The notes below the pieces were generated by a model, which was given only the letters and a program-made list of their open reading frames with translations, was not told where the DNA came from and made no database searches. The translations under genes were made by a program, and so were the position numbers. From the NCBI RefSeq assembly GCF_016902415.1, contig NZ_JACJLV010000006.1:1-64000 (forward strand): a stretch of 64,000 bases of DNA. The letters are read 5' to 3'. Each line of letters begins with the position of its first letter. Position 1 is the stretch's first letter. The stretch is from Mordavella massiliensis. Lineage in GTDB: Bacteria > Bacillota > Clostridia > Lachnospirales > Lachnospiraceae. Positions 17,777 to 25,746 of the stretch are shown in pieces.

Positions 17777-18781
17777 TTACTTTTCTCCTTCCTTTTCTTC
17801 TTTGCTGAGATTTTCAAGTTCATGCCAGTTGAAATCTCTCTGTGTCAGGTAATCCGTAACAGCATCCAGATGTTCGTCATCTACATTGATCACAAATATT
17901 CCCATATGATCATTCTGGTACTCCATGATCTTTCCATCCAGAATGGGAAATACATAATCCAGGTCTCTGGACATTTTCCCGAAAAGTTCTCCATCCTCCA
18001 GTCCATTAACCAGATGCGCGATCTGAATGTTATGGCCGGTTTTTGGAAGTTTCATCTCTTCTTCTCCCAGAAGTCTTCTAAGAGACTGGGGCTGTTTAAT
18101 AAAGATTTCTCTTACAGAACCCTCGTCTGCAATTCTTCCGCCTTCCAGGATGCAGGCTTTATTGCAGGCTTTTCTTACAACCTCCATCTGATGCGTAACA
18201 ATAACAACTGTAATTCCTGTTTTTGCATTAATTTCCATCAAAAGTTCAAGAATAGAATTCGTTGTTTTGGGATCCAGCGCTGAGGTTGCTTCATCGCAAA
18301 GCAGGATCTTCGGATCCATGGTAAGCGCCCTTGCAATCGCCACTCTCTGTTTCTGCCCGCCGCTTAAGTTTCTGGGCTTCGCATTCATTTTGTCCGACAT
18401 ACCCACAAGTTCCAGCAATTCCCTGACCTTCCGGTCAATCTCTTCTTTTTTATATTTCCAGCACTGCATGGGAAGTGCTACATTCTGATACACAGTCTGG
18501 CGTTCCAAAAGAGAAAACTGCTGAAAGATCATCCCCACATGTCTGCGGAACTCTCGTAATTCTTTCTCTTTCAGATCCTTTACCTCACATCCGTCCACCT
18601 TAAGGCTTCCTTCCTGATAAGATGTCAGACCATTGATACATCGCAGAAGCGTAGATTTTCCGGCTCCGCTCCGTCCCACCAGTGCATAAATATCACCATC
18701 TTCGATTTTCAGGTTGATGCCTTCCAGCACACTGCTGCCATCATCTTCCCAAATCTTCTTCAGATTATTAATCTCAATCAA
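17777..18781 (-). CDS. metN: MetN-type ABC transporter ATP-binding protein
   Basis: ATPase of 334 residues with Walker A GRSGAGKST, signature LSGGQKQR and Walker B LLCDEATSALD, followed by a C-terminal NIL regulatory domain (about residues 255-334) that senses methionine in MetN. I start it at the TTG at 18781 (protein begins MIEINNLKKIW), five bases after GGAGGGAG. The ATG at 18796 is in frame but has only a poorly spaced AAGGA. No SAM riboswitch or T-box is evident in the short leader. Confidence 0.92.
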   Translation of the reverse strand: MIEINNLKKIWEDDGSSVLEGINLKIEDGDIYALVGRSGAGKSTLLRCINGLTSYQEGSLKVDGCEVKDLKEKELREFRRHVGMIFQQFSLLERQTVYQNVALPMQCWKYKKEEIDRKVRELLELVGMSDKMNAKPRNLSGGQKQRVAIARALTMDPKILLCDEATSALDPKTTNSILELLMEINAKTGITVVIVTHQMEVVRKACNKACILEGGRIADEGSVREIFIKQPQSLRRLLGEEEMKLPKTGHNIQIAHLVNGLEDGELFGKMSRDLDYVFPILDGKIMEYQNDHMGIFVINVDDEHLDAVTDYLTQRDFNWHELENLSKEEKEGEK

Positions 18782-18833
18782 TGTTCTCCCTCCCATGTTC
18801 CTTACTGTGTCGCTTTTTCGCTGAATCTGTAAA

Positions 18834-18839
18834 ATTATA
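18834..18839 (-). promoter_or_regulatory. Extended -10 promoter of the metNIQ operon
   Basis: Minus-strand TATAAT preceded by TGG (ATGGTATAAT), an extended -10. The -35 region is weak. A start about 45 bases upstream of the TTG start codon would leave no room for a riboswitch. Confidence 0.6.
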
Positions 18840-18997
18840 CCATGCGGGATATCTGACTTCATTGGCAGTGAAAACAAATTTCGCCCTTACTATTGTGTAT
18901 TTTGTCCATACAATTCTTCTATTTTTAAGACATCTTATTTATTTTCTCTATAGCTGATACCCTGGTCCTGTTACGTATCATCTTAAATTCTCTCCAC

Positions 18998-19036
18998 AAA
19001 AAAATCGTCGAAGTCAAATGACCTCGACGATTTTTC
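18998..19036 (-). terminator. Terminator of the HgdB-like gene
   Basis: Hairpin ATCGTCGA.GTCA/TGAC.TCGACGAT (19004-19031, one mismatch) with A/T tracts on both sides. On the minus strand it ends the 19060 gene and separates it from metNIQ. Confidence 0.85.
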
Positions 19037-19059
19037 AGTATCTTATTTCCTTTTTTCTT

Positions 19060-20211
19060 TCACAACATTTCCAAAAACGCGGATATCCTGACTGTCAGCT
19101 GGGCAATATCTGCCTGGGAAAAATCCGTAACTACATCCATATAAGGGATATGTTTCTCTTCATGAATAAAATTCCTTACGCTGATAGATTCGATGCTGTC
19201 GGAATGGCACCCCTGAAGAATCATTTCAATAACCCCGTCCACATGAAATTCATCAATGGTACGCCCCAACAGCTCAATGCGGTTGTCGTTTGGCGTCATA
19301 ACCGCACAGCCGATCATCAGGTATCGTTCTGCCAGCGCAGCGTATAGATCCGGATTATCCTCATCTACCAGCCGGTCCTGAGCCTTAATGCCGGTGCAGT
19401 TTTCAAATGCAACCACCACGCCTCCATGTTTTTCTATCACATCCACGATTTTGGACGAATCCCCGCCCATCGGGCATCCGGTGATCAGAATCCTGGGCTT
19501 TCTTCCAGTCGGCGGATTCTTTTGATATTCCTCCAGGATCCGCTCCCGTACGGTATCCAGGACCTCCGGAACCTTTTGAAGGTCCAGCTGATATTTATTT
19601 CCATACAAGATCTGAAATAATTCTTTTCCTGTCATCGGCGGCGGATCCAGTTTCATTAACCCATACAGCCTCTGTACTGCTCTGCGGTTTTCATTACTTA
19701 AATGGATCGCATCTTTTACCATTTCATCAGTAATGACAATATGAAAATACTCTTCCAGATATTCTTTGAATCGGATGATTTCTTTTTTCCATAATTCCAG
19801 ACCATATTCTGACTGACGGTTCGGAAGTTCCATTACATAGACTTCTTTAAAATCGGACATCAGTTCGTACATTTTCTTTTTCCCGTCACAGGTCGTTTCA
19901 CCCACCACGATATCCGAAAAATAGTAAAACGGACATCTGTCGGAAACCGCAAATCCATAGCTGGACTTAATCAGAGGACAGATATTTGCCGGCAATGTCT
20001 GCTCAGCAATTACAACCGTATCATTGGATGATGAACAAAGTCCTACAGGAATGGCCCCTACTGCCATGGCAAGTTCCCTTGGAAAATAAGAACAATAGGC
20101 TCCGATCACCGGCTTCCCGGCTTCTTTATATTTTTTTACCTCCAGGAAAGATTCTCTTTTCTGCTCTGAGAACTGTTCAAATATCTCGGGCAGATCTTTA
20201 ACTAGTCTCAT
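19060..20211 (-). CDS. 2-hydroxyacyl-CoA dehydratase-family (HgdB/BcrC/YjiM-like) iron-sulfur protein
   Basis: Protein of 383 residues in the family of 2-hydroxyacyl-CoA dehydratase D-components, benzoyl-CoA reductase subunits and double-cubane cluster proteins. Conserved Cys sites are GAYCSYFPREL, ANICPLIKSS, SDRCPFYYFSD, GETTCDGKKKMYE, ITGCPMGGD and LQGCHSDSIE. True dehydratases need a second subunit and an ATP-driven activator; neither is visible, so it resembles the stand-alone branch (YjiM-like). It is downstream of the PucR gene and ends at its own terminator. The substrate is unknown. Confidence 0.82.
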   Translation of the reverse strand: MRLVKDLPEIFEQFSEQKRESFLEVKKYKEAGKPVIGAYCSYFPRELAMAVGAIPVGLCSSSNDTVVIAEQTLPANICPLIKSSYGFAVSDRCPFYYFSDIVVGETTCDGKKKMYELMSDFKEVYVMELPNRQSEYGLELWKKEIIRFKEYLEEYFHIVITDEMVKDAIHLSNENRRAVQRLYGLMKLDPPPMTGKELFQILYGNKYQLDLQKVPEVLDTVRERILEEYQKNPPTGRKPRILITGCPMGGDSSKIVDVIEKHGGVVVAFENCTGIKAQDRLVDEDNPDLYAALAERYLMIGCAVMTPNDNRIELLGRTIDEFHVDGVIEMILQGCHSDSIESISVRNFIHEEKHIPYMDVVTDFSQADIAQLTVRISAFLEML

Positions 20212-20270
20212 ATACCCTCTCCAATTTCTCTTGCTGACACTATCTTATCATATCCGGTCTAAAATGCAAT

Positions 20271-21482
20271 CTACTCTTTTTGTCCGCGCTGAAATTCTCT
20301 GAGAGTCATCGTCAGAAGGAGGCGTCTGGCCACATCCGGCTGGTTAATATCGTAACCTATAATTTCATGAATCTTAGCCAGGCGGTAAACCATCGTATTT
20401 CTGTGGATAAACAATTCTTTTGCCGCATGATTTACATTATTGCCGGAAAGAAGATATGCCTTTAAACTTTTATAAAAATCCGTACCTTTTTCCCTGTCTT
20501 CCGCTGCCAGACGGTCAAGATCCTGACAGCCGTATCCTTCGGCTCCCATCTGTTCATAAGCATAAGAACAGACCAGTTCCATATAATATTCATACTCTGT
20601 GAAAAAATGTTTCTCCGGCTCCATTTTCATTCCGATTTCAAGAATCCTCTCCAGGATCCGGCGCTTTTTCCATATCTGTTTTTCATCCTGAAATACATCT
20701 GCGGCCGCGGCAGTTCCCCCGCATTCCAAGGTGAGTTTTTCCGCCAGAAGCATTGCCTTCTTTTGCTTTTCCACGGAATTACATCTGGTAAACAAAATGG
20801 CGGCTTCTCCTTTTTCAATACATATCAGGACATCATCAAAATGATGGCAGATTTCCCTGTGCAAATGGTTGCCGTGCTTCATAAAATCCTGTGGAGTCTT
20901 CATTACTACAAGAACATAAGGACAGACCACATATTTACGAAACGCTTCTCCTCCGCTCTCCGGGATCTGATCCGGGCGGGCATCCCTGCCAAGAAGAAGT
21001 CTGCTCAACATCTGCTTGGTTCCCAGGTCCCGATATCCGTAAATCTGTTTATTCCAGCTCATCCCTATCGAAACCGCACCAGTGATCAGACTGTTCAAAG
21101 AGCAGGCATTTCTCTTTTTTTCATGGTAAGTAATACAGAAACCACTCATAATCCCCCGTACCAGCAGAGGACTTGCAGCCATGACGCCTTTCCCCACGTC
21201 CTTTTTCAACACCTTCTCTTCTGTTTTCTCATGTTCCGGATTCTCGCCTGCATAATATTCTCCCATCAGGCCTGTCCAGAAATCCTCACCGTCCCCGGAT
21301 ATCCCAAGTAGTTCATAAAACTGTTCCGCTCCGGAATCGACCAGCGTTTTCCCGCATGGATCTGTAATGATCACCGGAAGATCAAAAGCCGCTGATAATT
21401 CCCGAACCATATCATCTATCTGATCATTTTTTTCTAAAATCTCAAATACTGTTTTACTATACCGTTCGTATTCTTCCGCCAT
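20271..21482 (-). CDS. PucR/CdaR-type transcriptional regulator
   Basis: Protein of 403 residues. The C-terminal 60 residues (KAYLLSGNNVNHAAKELFIH, then RNTMVYRLAKI) are the PucR helix-turn-helix, and the N-terminal part (FDLPVIITDPCGKTLVDSG) is a sensory region of the kind that opens many PucR proteins. The ATG at 21482 is chosen for AGGAAG upstream; the ATG at 21506 has no ribosome site. It lies 59 bases upstream of the HgdB-like gene in the same direction and is the likely local activator. Members of this family control purine, glycerate or amino acid catabolism. Confidence 0.85.
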   Translation of the reverse strand: MAEEYERYSKTVFEILEKNDQIDDMVRELSAAFDLPVIITDPCGKTLVDSGAEQFYELLGISGDGEDFWTGLMGEYYAGENPEHEKTEEKVLKKDVGKGVMAASPLLVRGIMSGFCITYHEKKRNACSLNSLITGAVSIGMSWNKQIYGYRDLGTKQMLSRLLLGRDARPDQIPESGGEAFRKYVVCPYVLVVMKTPQDFMKHGNHLHREICHHFDDVLICIEKGEAAILFTRCNSVEKQKKAMLLAEKLTLECGGTAAAADVFQDEKQIWKKRRILERILEIGMKMEPEKHFFTEYEYYMELVCSYAYEQMGAEGYGCQDLDRLAAEDREKGTDFYKSLKAYLLSGNNVNHAAKELFIHRNTMVYRLAKIHEIIGYDINQPDVARRLLLTMTLREFQRGQKE

Positions 21483-21603
21483 AACCAACTTCCTAACTTC
21501 TATCATTTGACTTGTTATCTCGATATCATTTCTTTTATCGTATCATAAACAAACGGTCTTCCCAAATCATTAATTTTAATGCACTTATAGATTTTTTCTA
21601 TGC

Positions 21604-21643
21604 AAAAAAAGAGACGCCCCCGCCTGCCGGCGGTTGCGTCCCT
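21604..21643 (-). terminator. Terminator of the zinc-ribbon membrane protein gene
   Basis: Long GC-rich hairpin (GAGACGC and CCGCC on one arm, GGCGG and GCGTCCC on the other) followed on the minus strand by seven T, 13 bases past the stop at 21656. Confidence 0.85.
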
Positions 21644-21655
21644 GTACACCTGTAT

Positions 21656-22081
21656 TTAACGGAAGAACAGCATATATACGATCAGTGCCGCAACTACAAC
21701 GATTGCGATCGCCAGCACGATGATCGGCGCTTTGGACATCTTCTCCTCTTCTTCCAGTTCGTCGAAGAAATCATCATCCAACTCTTCCCGCTGTCTGGTT
21801 TTTTTCTTCTTCCCTTTCCGGCCATCCTCTACCGCAAGCATCTCATCGTACGCTTTGCGCATCTCTGTCTCGCGTTTTTTGCGGACATGCTTCGGCGGGA
21901 TGTTGGCGTATCTCTGCTCCTCTTCCTCTTCTACCTGTTTTTTCTTCTTAGGCGCTGCCTTTGGAGCAGCCTTTTGTGAACTCTGTGGAACTTTAAATTT
22001 CTTTTTGCATTCATAGCAAAGATAATAGTTCGGGTCTTTTTTGCTCGGCTGTAATTCCTGGCCACATATTGGACATTTCAT
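21656..22081 (-). CDS. Zinc-ribbon, highly charged, C-terminally anchored membrane protein
   Basis: Protein of 141 residues: an N-terminal zinc ribbon (MKCPICGQEL and LCYECKKKFKV), a central Lys/Glu-rich linker of about 80 residues with KAAPKAAPKKKK and DDDFFDELEEEEK, and one C-terminal membrane segment (APIIVLAIAIVVVAALIVYMLFF). The ATG at 22081 follows GGAGGG. No enzymatic domain is present; the layout suggests a membrane-tethered adaptor, with the zinc ribbon in the cytoplasm. Function is unknown. Confidence 0.75.
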   Translation of the reverse strand: MKCPICGQELQPSKKDPNYYLCYECKKKFKVPQSSQKAAPKAAPKKKKQVEEEEEQRYANIPPKHVRKKRETEMRKAYDEMLAVEDGRKGKKKKTRQREELDDDFFDELEEEEKMSKAPIIVLAIAIVVVAALIVYMLFFR

Positions 22082-22164
22082 CAGAACGTGTCCCTCCTCG
22101 TTTCGTAATATATGAAAGATTATACTACATCTGAAGAGAAAATTCAAAATTTTCTTTTAAATTT

Positions 22165-23037
22165 TTATTTTGTCTGTTTTCTGGCGTCATGGAAGAACAT
22201 CACAGCACAGATGACCATAACCACACATACCAGATAAGTCAGGATGGTAAGCGGCAGGCTGGTCACGATAAATCCGGCGATCAGTACGCCGATGGAACCG
22301 CTGATGATCATCGGGATGGTCGCCGCGCGGTTGTATTTGCCTTCTTTGATAAAGGTAATACCGCAGGCCGGGCAAAGGTAGGCGCAGGATCCCATCATAA
22401 CCGGGAATGCCACGTCCGCGCTCATGCCAAGCAGCAGAACTACTGCCATACAGGGCGCATACAGGCCGATTCCTGCCGTCATCAGGATACCAAGGACAAA
22501 ATTGGCCGCCACGCCGGCTACCAGAAGTCCGCCTTCCAGTCCTCTTGCTGTCCCCAGGATACCGAACGGTCCGATCGCATTGATCTTACACAGGGTAACC
22601 ACTGCCACCAGAAGCAGTGCCACACCCATTACCACACGGATCTTCATAATGTCCATCCGGGAAATAATCTTGGCGCCGATAATGGAACCAACGATAGCGG
22701 ATGCGATCATCAGGACCAGCGTCAGAGAATCCATCTCGATCCTGGTCATGGTAATGGTCGCCTCTACGCAGATCGGAATACCAAATGCTACGTTCAGGGT
22801 TCCGGGAATCAGGTCATCTTTGATGGCCTTATTGAACTTCCATGCGGAAGTAGCGATGGCATAACTTCCGATCCCCAGCGTATCAAAGAAGTTCGCCACC
22901 ATGCTGACGATCACGTTGTACCCCATTTTGCTCTTATCCAGTTCATTTTTGTGCGCCAGCACATCCTTGACCAGCACCACAAAAAAGACTGCAGCAAAGA
23001 GCCACATGATTACCAGTAAAATTGTTGCTGCACTCAT
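22165..23037 (-). CDS. TSUP/TauE-SafE family permease
   Basis: Polytopic protein of 290 residues with about eight membrane segments. NFFDTLGIGSYAIATSAWK and later IIGAKIISRM fit the sulfite/sulfoacetate exporter (TauE/SafE, TSUP) family. The ATG at 23037 follows GGGAGG. A consensus sigma-A promoter lies 63 bases upstream, so expression is probably strong. The substrate cannot be read from sequence. Confidence 0.85.
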   Translation of the reverse strand: MSAATILLVIMWLFAAVFFVVLVKDVLAHKNELDKSKMGYNVIVSMVANFFDTLGIGSYAIATSAWKFNKAIKDDLIPGTLNVAFGIPICVEATITMTRIEMDSLTLVLMIASAIVGSIIGAKIISRMDIMKIRVVMGVALLLVAVVTLCKINAIGPFGILGTARGLEGGLLVAGVAANFVLGILMTAGIGLYAPCMAVVLLLGMSADVAFPVMMGSCAYLCPACGITFIKEGKYNRAATIPMIISGSIGVLIAGFIVTSLPLTILTYLVCVVMVICAVMFFHDARKQTK

Positions 23038-23099
23038 AAAAAAACCTCCCTTAAAATGAAACAATGACTTTTGACTGACATACAGTTGTCTTATTACAG

Positions 23100-23128
23100 A
23101 TTATAACTTTTCGTTAAAATTATGTCAA
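23100..23128 (-). promoter_or_regulatory. Consensus sigma-A promoter of the TSUP permease gene
   Basis: Minus-strand TTGACA (23128-23123), 17-base spacer, TATAAT (23105-23100): a perfect match to consensus. Confidence 0.9.
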
Positions 23129-23181
23129 GAAGATTTCCTTATGAGTGCTATTAGAATTTCTTACAATTCGATTTTTATTTC

Positions 23182-24489
23182 TTATTCAAAACTTTTGCCC
23201 AGTGTCACTTCCACATCGCTGCTTTCGTATTCGCCGCCGCGTCCCGGCACAGCCACGGTCAGCGTCACTTTGTCGCCCACGCGGTAATACTGGAGCTGCT
23301 CCTGCAGGGCGGACATGCTGTTTACGGAAGTTCCGTTGATGGCAGTAATGATAGAGCCTTTCTCGATCCCCGCTTTCTGGGCGGCGCCGCCGTCGACTAC
23401 TTCAGATACATAGACGCCGGTAGGCATGTTATACATTTCCGCAAGATCCGTGCTTACATCCGCCTGGCTGCGGATCCCGATATACCCCTGCTCTTCTGCA
23501 GATACCTTGGTGCGGGTCTCCTGGTTCATCAGCTGATTGATGGTATCGCTTGCGTCTGAGATGGGGATGGCATACCCCATGCCCTCTACACTGTCTGCCG
23601 CTACTTTGGCGGTATTGATCCCGATCACTTCACCGTTGGCGTTCAGAAGCGCGCCGCCGCTGTTTCCGGGATTGATGGCCGCATCTGTCTGCAGCAGGTT
23701 TCCTTCATGGCCCTCCATGGTACGGTCTTTTGCGGAAATGATGCCTGTAGTCACAGACTGACCGTAACCCAGCGCATTTCCGATGGCGATCGCCGGTTCT
23801 CCCACTTTGAGTTTATCGGAATCTCCCATGGTCGCTACCGCGATCTGATCCATGGTGCTGTCCTTGATGTCTTTTAAGTTGACTGCCACAACAGCCAGAT
23901 CCTGTGCCGCGTCCGTGCCTTTTACATTGGCTTCTACGCTTTCTTCATCAATAAATGTAACCGTCAGCGTATCATTTCCCTCTACCACGTGGTTGTTGGT
24001 GGCAATGAGAAGCTCAGAGTCGTTCTGGCCGATGATAATACCAGAGCCGACGCTCTCGCTTTGCTGCTCCTGAATGCCTCCAAAGAAGTTCTGTACTTCT
24101 TCCACGCTCATGTTGGTGATGGAGACGATCGACGGCATGGCTTTTTCGGAAATATCCGCAATGTCCGAAGAAACTGTGCTTCCGGAAGCTGTGGTCAGTT
24201 TTGCGTCACCGGAGGTCTCTGTCTGTTTGAGGGAACCGGAAGATTTCTCTCCGGATCCGAAGATCCGGTCGCCTACCACATTTACCGCCTGGAAGGACGC
24301 GCCTGCCACCAGGCCGAACACCAGGCCAAGGCAGGCAGCCTTGATCCATTTTGGCGTCTTCTTTCCCGGTTTCTTTTGGGGCCCTCCCTGCGGGTCCTGC
24401 CCATGGAACTGGCCTGCGCCGTTCTGATTCTGAGATTGATAGTTTGTATTTTCATTGGGATTGTAATAGTTATACTGGTTATCCATCAT
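23182..24489 (-). CDS. HtrA/DegP-like membrane-anchored serine protease
   Basis: Protease of 435 residues for extracytoplasmic protein quality control. The Asn/Gln-rich cytoplasmic N-terminus is followed by one membrane segment (about residues 48-66). The trypsin-like domain has the catalytic triad in NNHVVEG (His), AQDLAVVAV (Asp) and NPGNSGGALL (Ser). One C-terminal PDZ domain begins near GVYVSEVVDGGAAQKAG. The ATG at 24489 follows AAGGAG. It stands alone, without an adjacent CssRS-like sensor pair. Confidence 0.95.
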   Translation of the reverse strand: MMDNQYNYYNPNENTNYQSQNQNGAGQFHGQDPQGGPQKKPGKKTPKWIKAACLGLVFGLVAGASFQAVNVVGDRIFGSGEKSSGSLKQTETSGDAKLTTASGSTVSSDIADISEKAMPSIVSITNMSVEEVQNFFGGIQEQQSESVGSGIIIGQNDSELLIATNNHVVEGNDTLTVTFIDEESVEANVKGTDAAQDLAVVAVNLKDIKDSTMDQIAVATMGDSDKLKVGEPAIAIGNALGYGQSVTTGIISAKDRTMEGHEGNLLQTDAAINPGNSGGALLNANGEVIGINTAKVAADSVEGMGYAIPISDASDTINQLMNQETRTKVSAEEQGYIGIRSQADVSTDLAEMYNMPTGVYVSEVVDGGAAQKAGIEKGSIITAINGTSVNSMSALQEQLQYYRVGDKVTLTVAVPGRGGEYESSDVEVTLGKSFE

Positions 24490-24593
24490 TTATATTCTCC
24501 TTTCACTGGCTCATTTTCTTTTTCTGCTTGTAGTCTACTTTGAAATTGTGTTGAAACTGTGATAAAAGAGTTAGAAAATCATGAATTCCCTGT

Positions 24594-25742
24594 CTAATTC
24601 CCAAAAAATCTCCGGATCTCTTCTTCGGTCCCGTGAACCGATCCCTGTACCATCTCCGCTTTGCCGCCGCCGCGTCCGTGGAATGCTTCATTCAGCCTTT
24701 TGCCCGCCGGACGAACGTCTTCCTTATGGCTTCCGCAGACATAACGGTAGCCGTCCTCGTCATTTCCCGCAAACACCAGACAAATGTTCGCGCCCCTCTC
24801 CAGGAGAAGATTCATCAGCTCCCTTGGGCCGTTTCCGGTCAGCTTCCCGTCAAAGACCAGCGTGTATTCTCCGTCTACCGGGATCTCGCGGGCCTGATAC
24901 CGCAGAAGCTTTTGCTGCATGGAGGCCAGACGGTCCTTTTGCTCTTTTTGTTCTTCTTTTAAGCGGGCTGCGGCTTCTGCCGTCTCCCCTTCTTTTACGC
25001 ACAAAAGAGCAGAGATTTCTTTTACATTTCTTTCTTTTTCCTCATAATCACGCAGAGCCCGGCTCCCCGCCAGCATGGTGATCCGCTCGCCGCCTTTGTA
25101 GTGGTCCATCTGCACCAGCTTGATCAGGCCGATCTCTCCGGTTTTCTTCATATGGGGCGCGCAGCAGGCGCACACATCGTAGCCGGGGATGGTGATGATC
25201 TGCACCGGTCCGGTCAGTTCGATCTTACTGCGGTATTCCATATGGCTTCTTTCCTCATCAGAGGGAAAAGAAGAGATCACATCCAGGTTCTGGAACACTG
25301 CCTGGTTTGCCTTCCATTCGATCTCTTTTAACTGCTCTTTTGTAATGGGGCCGTTAAAATCCATGGTGCAGTAGTCTTCTCCCAGATGAAAGCCTACGTT
25401 GTCGTATCCGAACATCTGGTGGACCAGACCGGACACGATATGCTCTCCCGTATGCTGCTGCATCCGCTCAAAGCGCACCTCCCACAGGATCCGCCCTTCC
25501 ACTTCTTTTCCTTCCGGAATCGGTTCTTTCGTGTAATGCCAGATCACTCCGTCCCTTTCATGGACGTCGGTGACTTCCACCTCATCCAGATATCCCGGAT
25601 CCGCATACTGGCCGCCGCCTTCCGGGAAGAATACGGTCCGGTCCAGCGCGATCTGGTAGCCGTCTTTTCTCTGCTCACAGGAAAGCACCTTTGCATGAAA
25701 GGTGCTTCTGTGGCTGTCCTGATAATATAATTTTTCTGTCAT
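24594..25742 (-). CDS. Alanyl-tRNA editing protein AlaX (long form) with DHHA1 domain
   Basis: Protein of 382 residues that hydrolyses mischarged tRNA-Ala. The N-terminal part resembles the AlaRS second core (RTVFFPEGGGQYADPG). The zinc-binding editing site is HTGEH plus CCAPH (HxxxH and CxxxH). The C-terminal DHHA1/C-Ala domain ends with HGRGGGKAEMVQG. The ATG at 25742 is four bases after the argS stop, so it is cotranscribed with argS. Confidence 0.92.
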   Translation of the reverse strand: MTEKLYYQDSHRSTFHAKVLSCEQRKDGYQIALDRTVFFPEGGGQYADPGYLDEVEVTDVHERDGVIWHYTKEPIPEGKEVEGRILWEVRFERMQQHTGEHIVSGLVHQMFGYDNVGFHLGEDYCTMDFNGPITKEQLKEIEWKANQAVFQNLDVISSFPSDEERSHMEYRSKIELTGPVQIITIPGYDVCACCAPHMKKTGEIGLIKLVQMDHYKGGERITMLAGSRALRDYEEKERNVKEISALLCVKEGETAEAAARLKEEQKEQKDRLASMQQKLLRYQAREIPVDGEYTLVFDGKLTGNGPRELMNLLLERGANICLVFAGNDEDGYRYVCGSHKEDVRPAGKRLNEAFHGRGGGKAEMVQGSVHGTEEEIRRFFGN

Positions 25743-25746
25743 CTTC

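Noticed and set aside
18782-18997. SAM riboswitch or T-box leader in front of metNIQ
   Set aside because: The extended -10 promoter lies about 50 bases from the start codon and no S-box or T-box core could be recognised in the region.
24594-25742. Truncated alanyl-tRNA synthetase
   Set aside because: It has no class II aminoacylation core, but has a complete editing site and DHHA1 domain, which is the normal AlaX layout.
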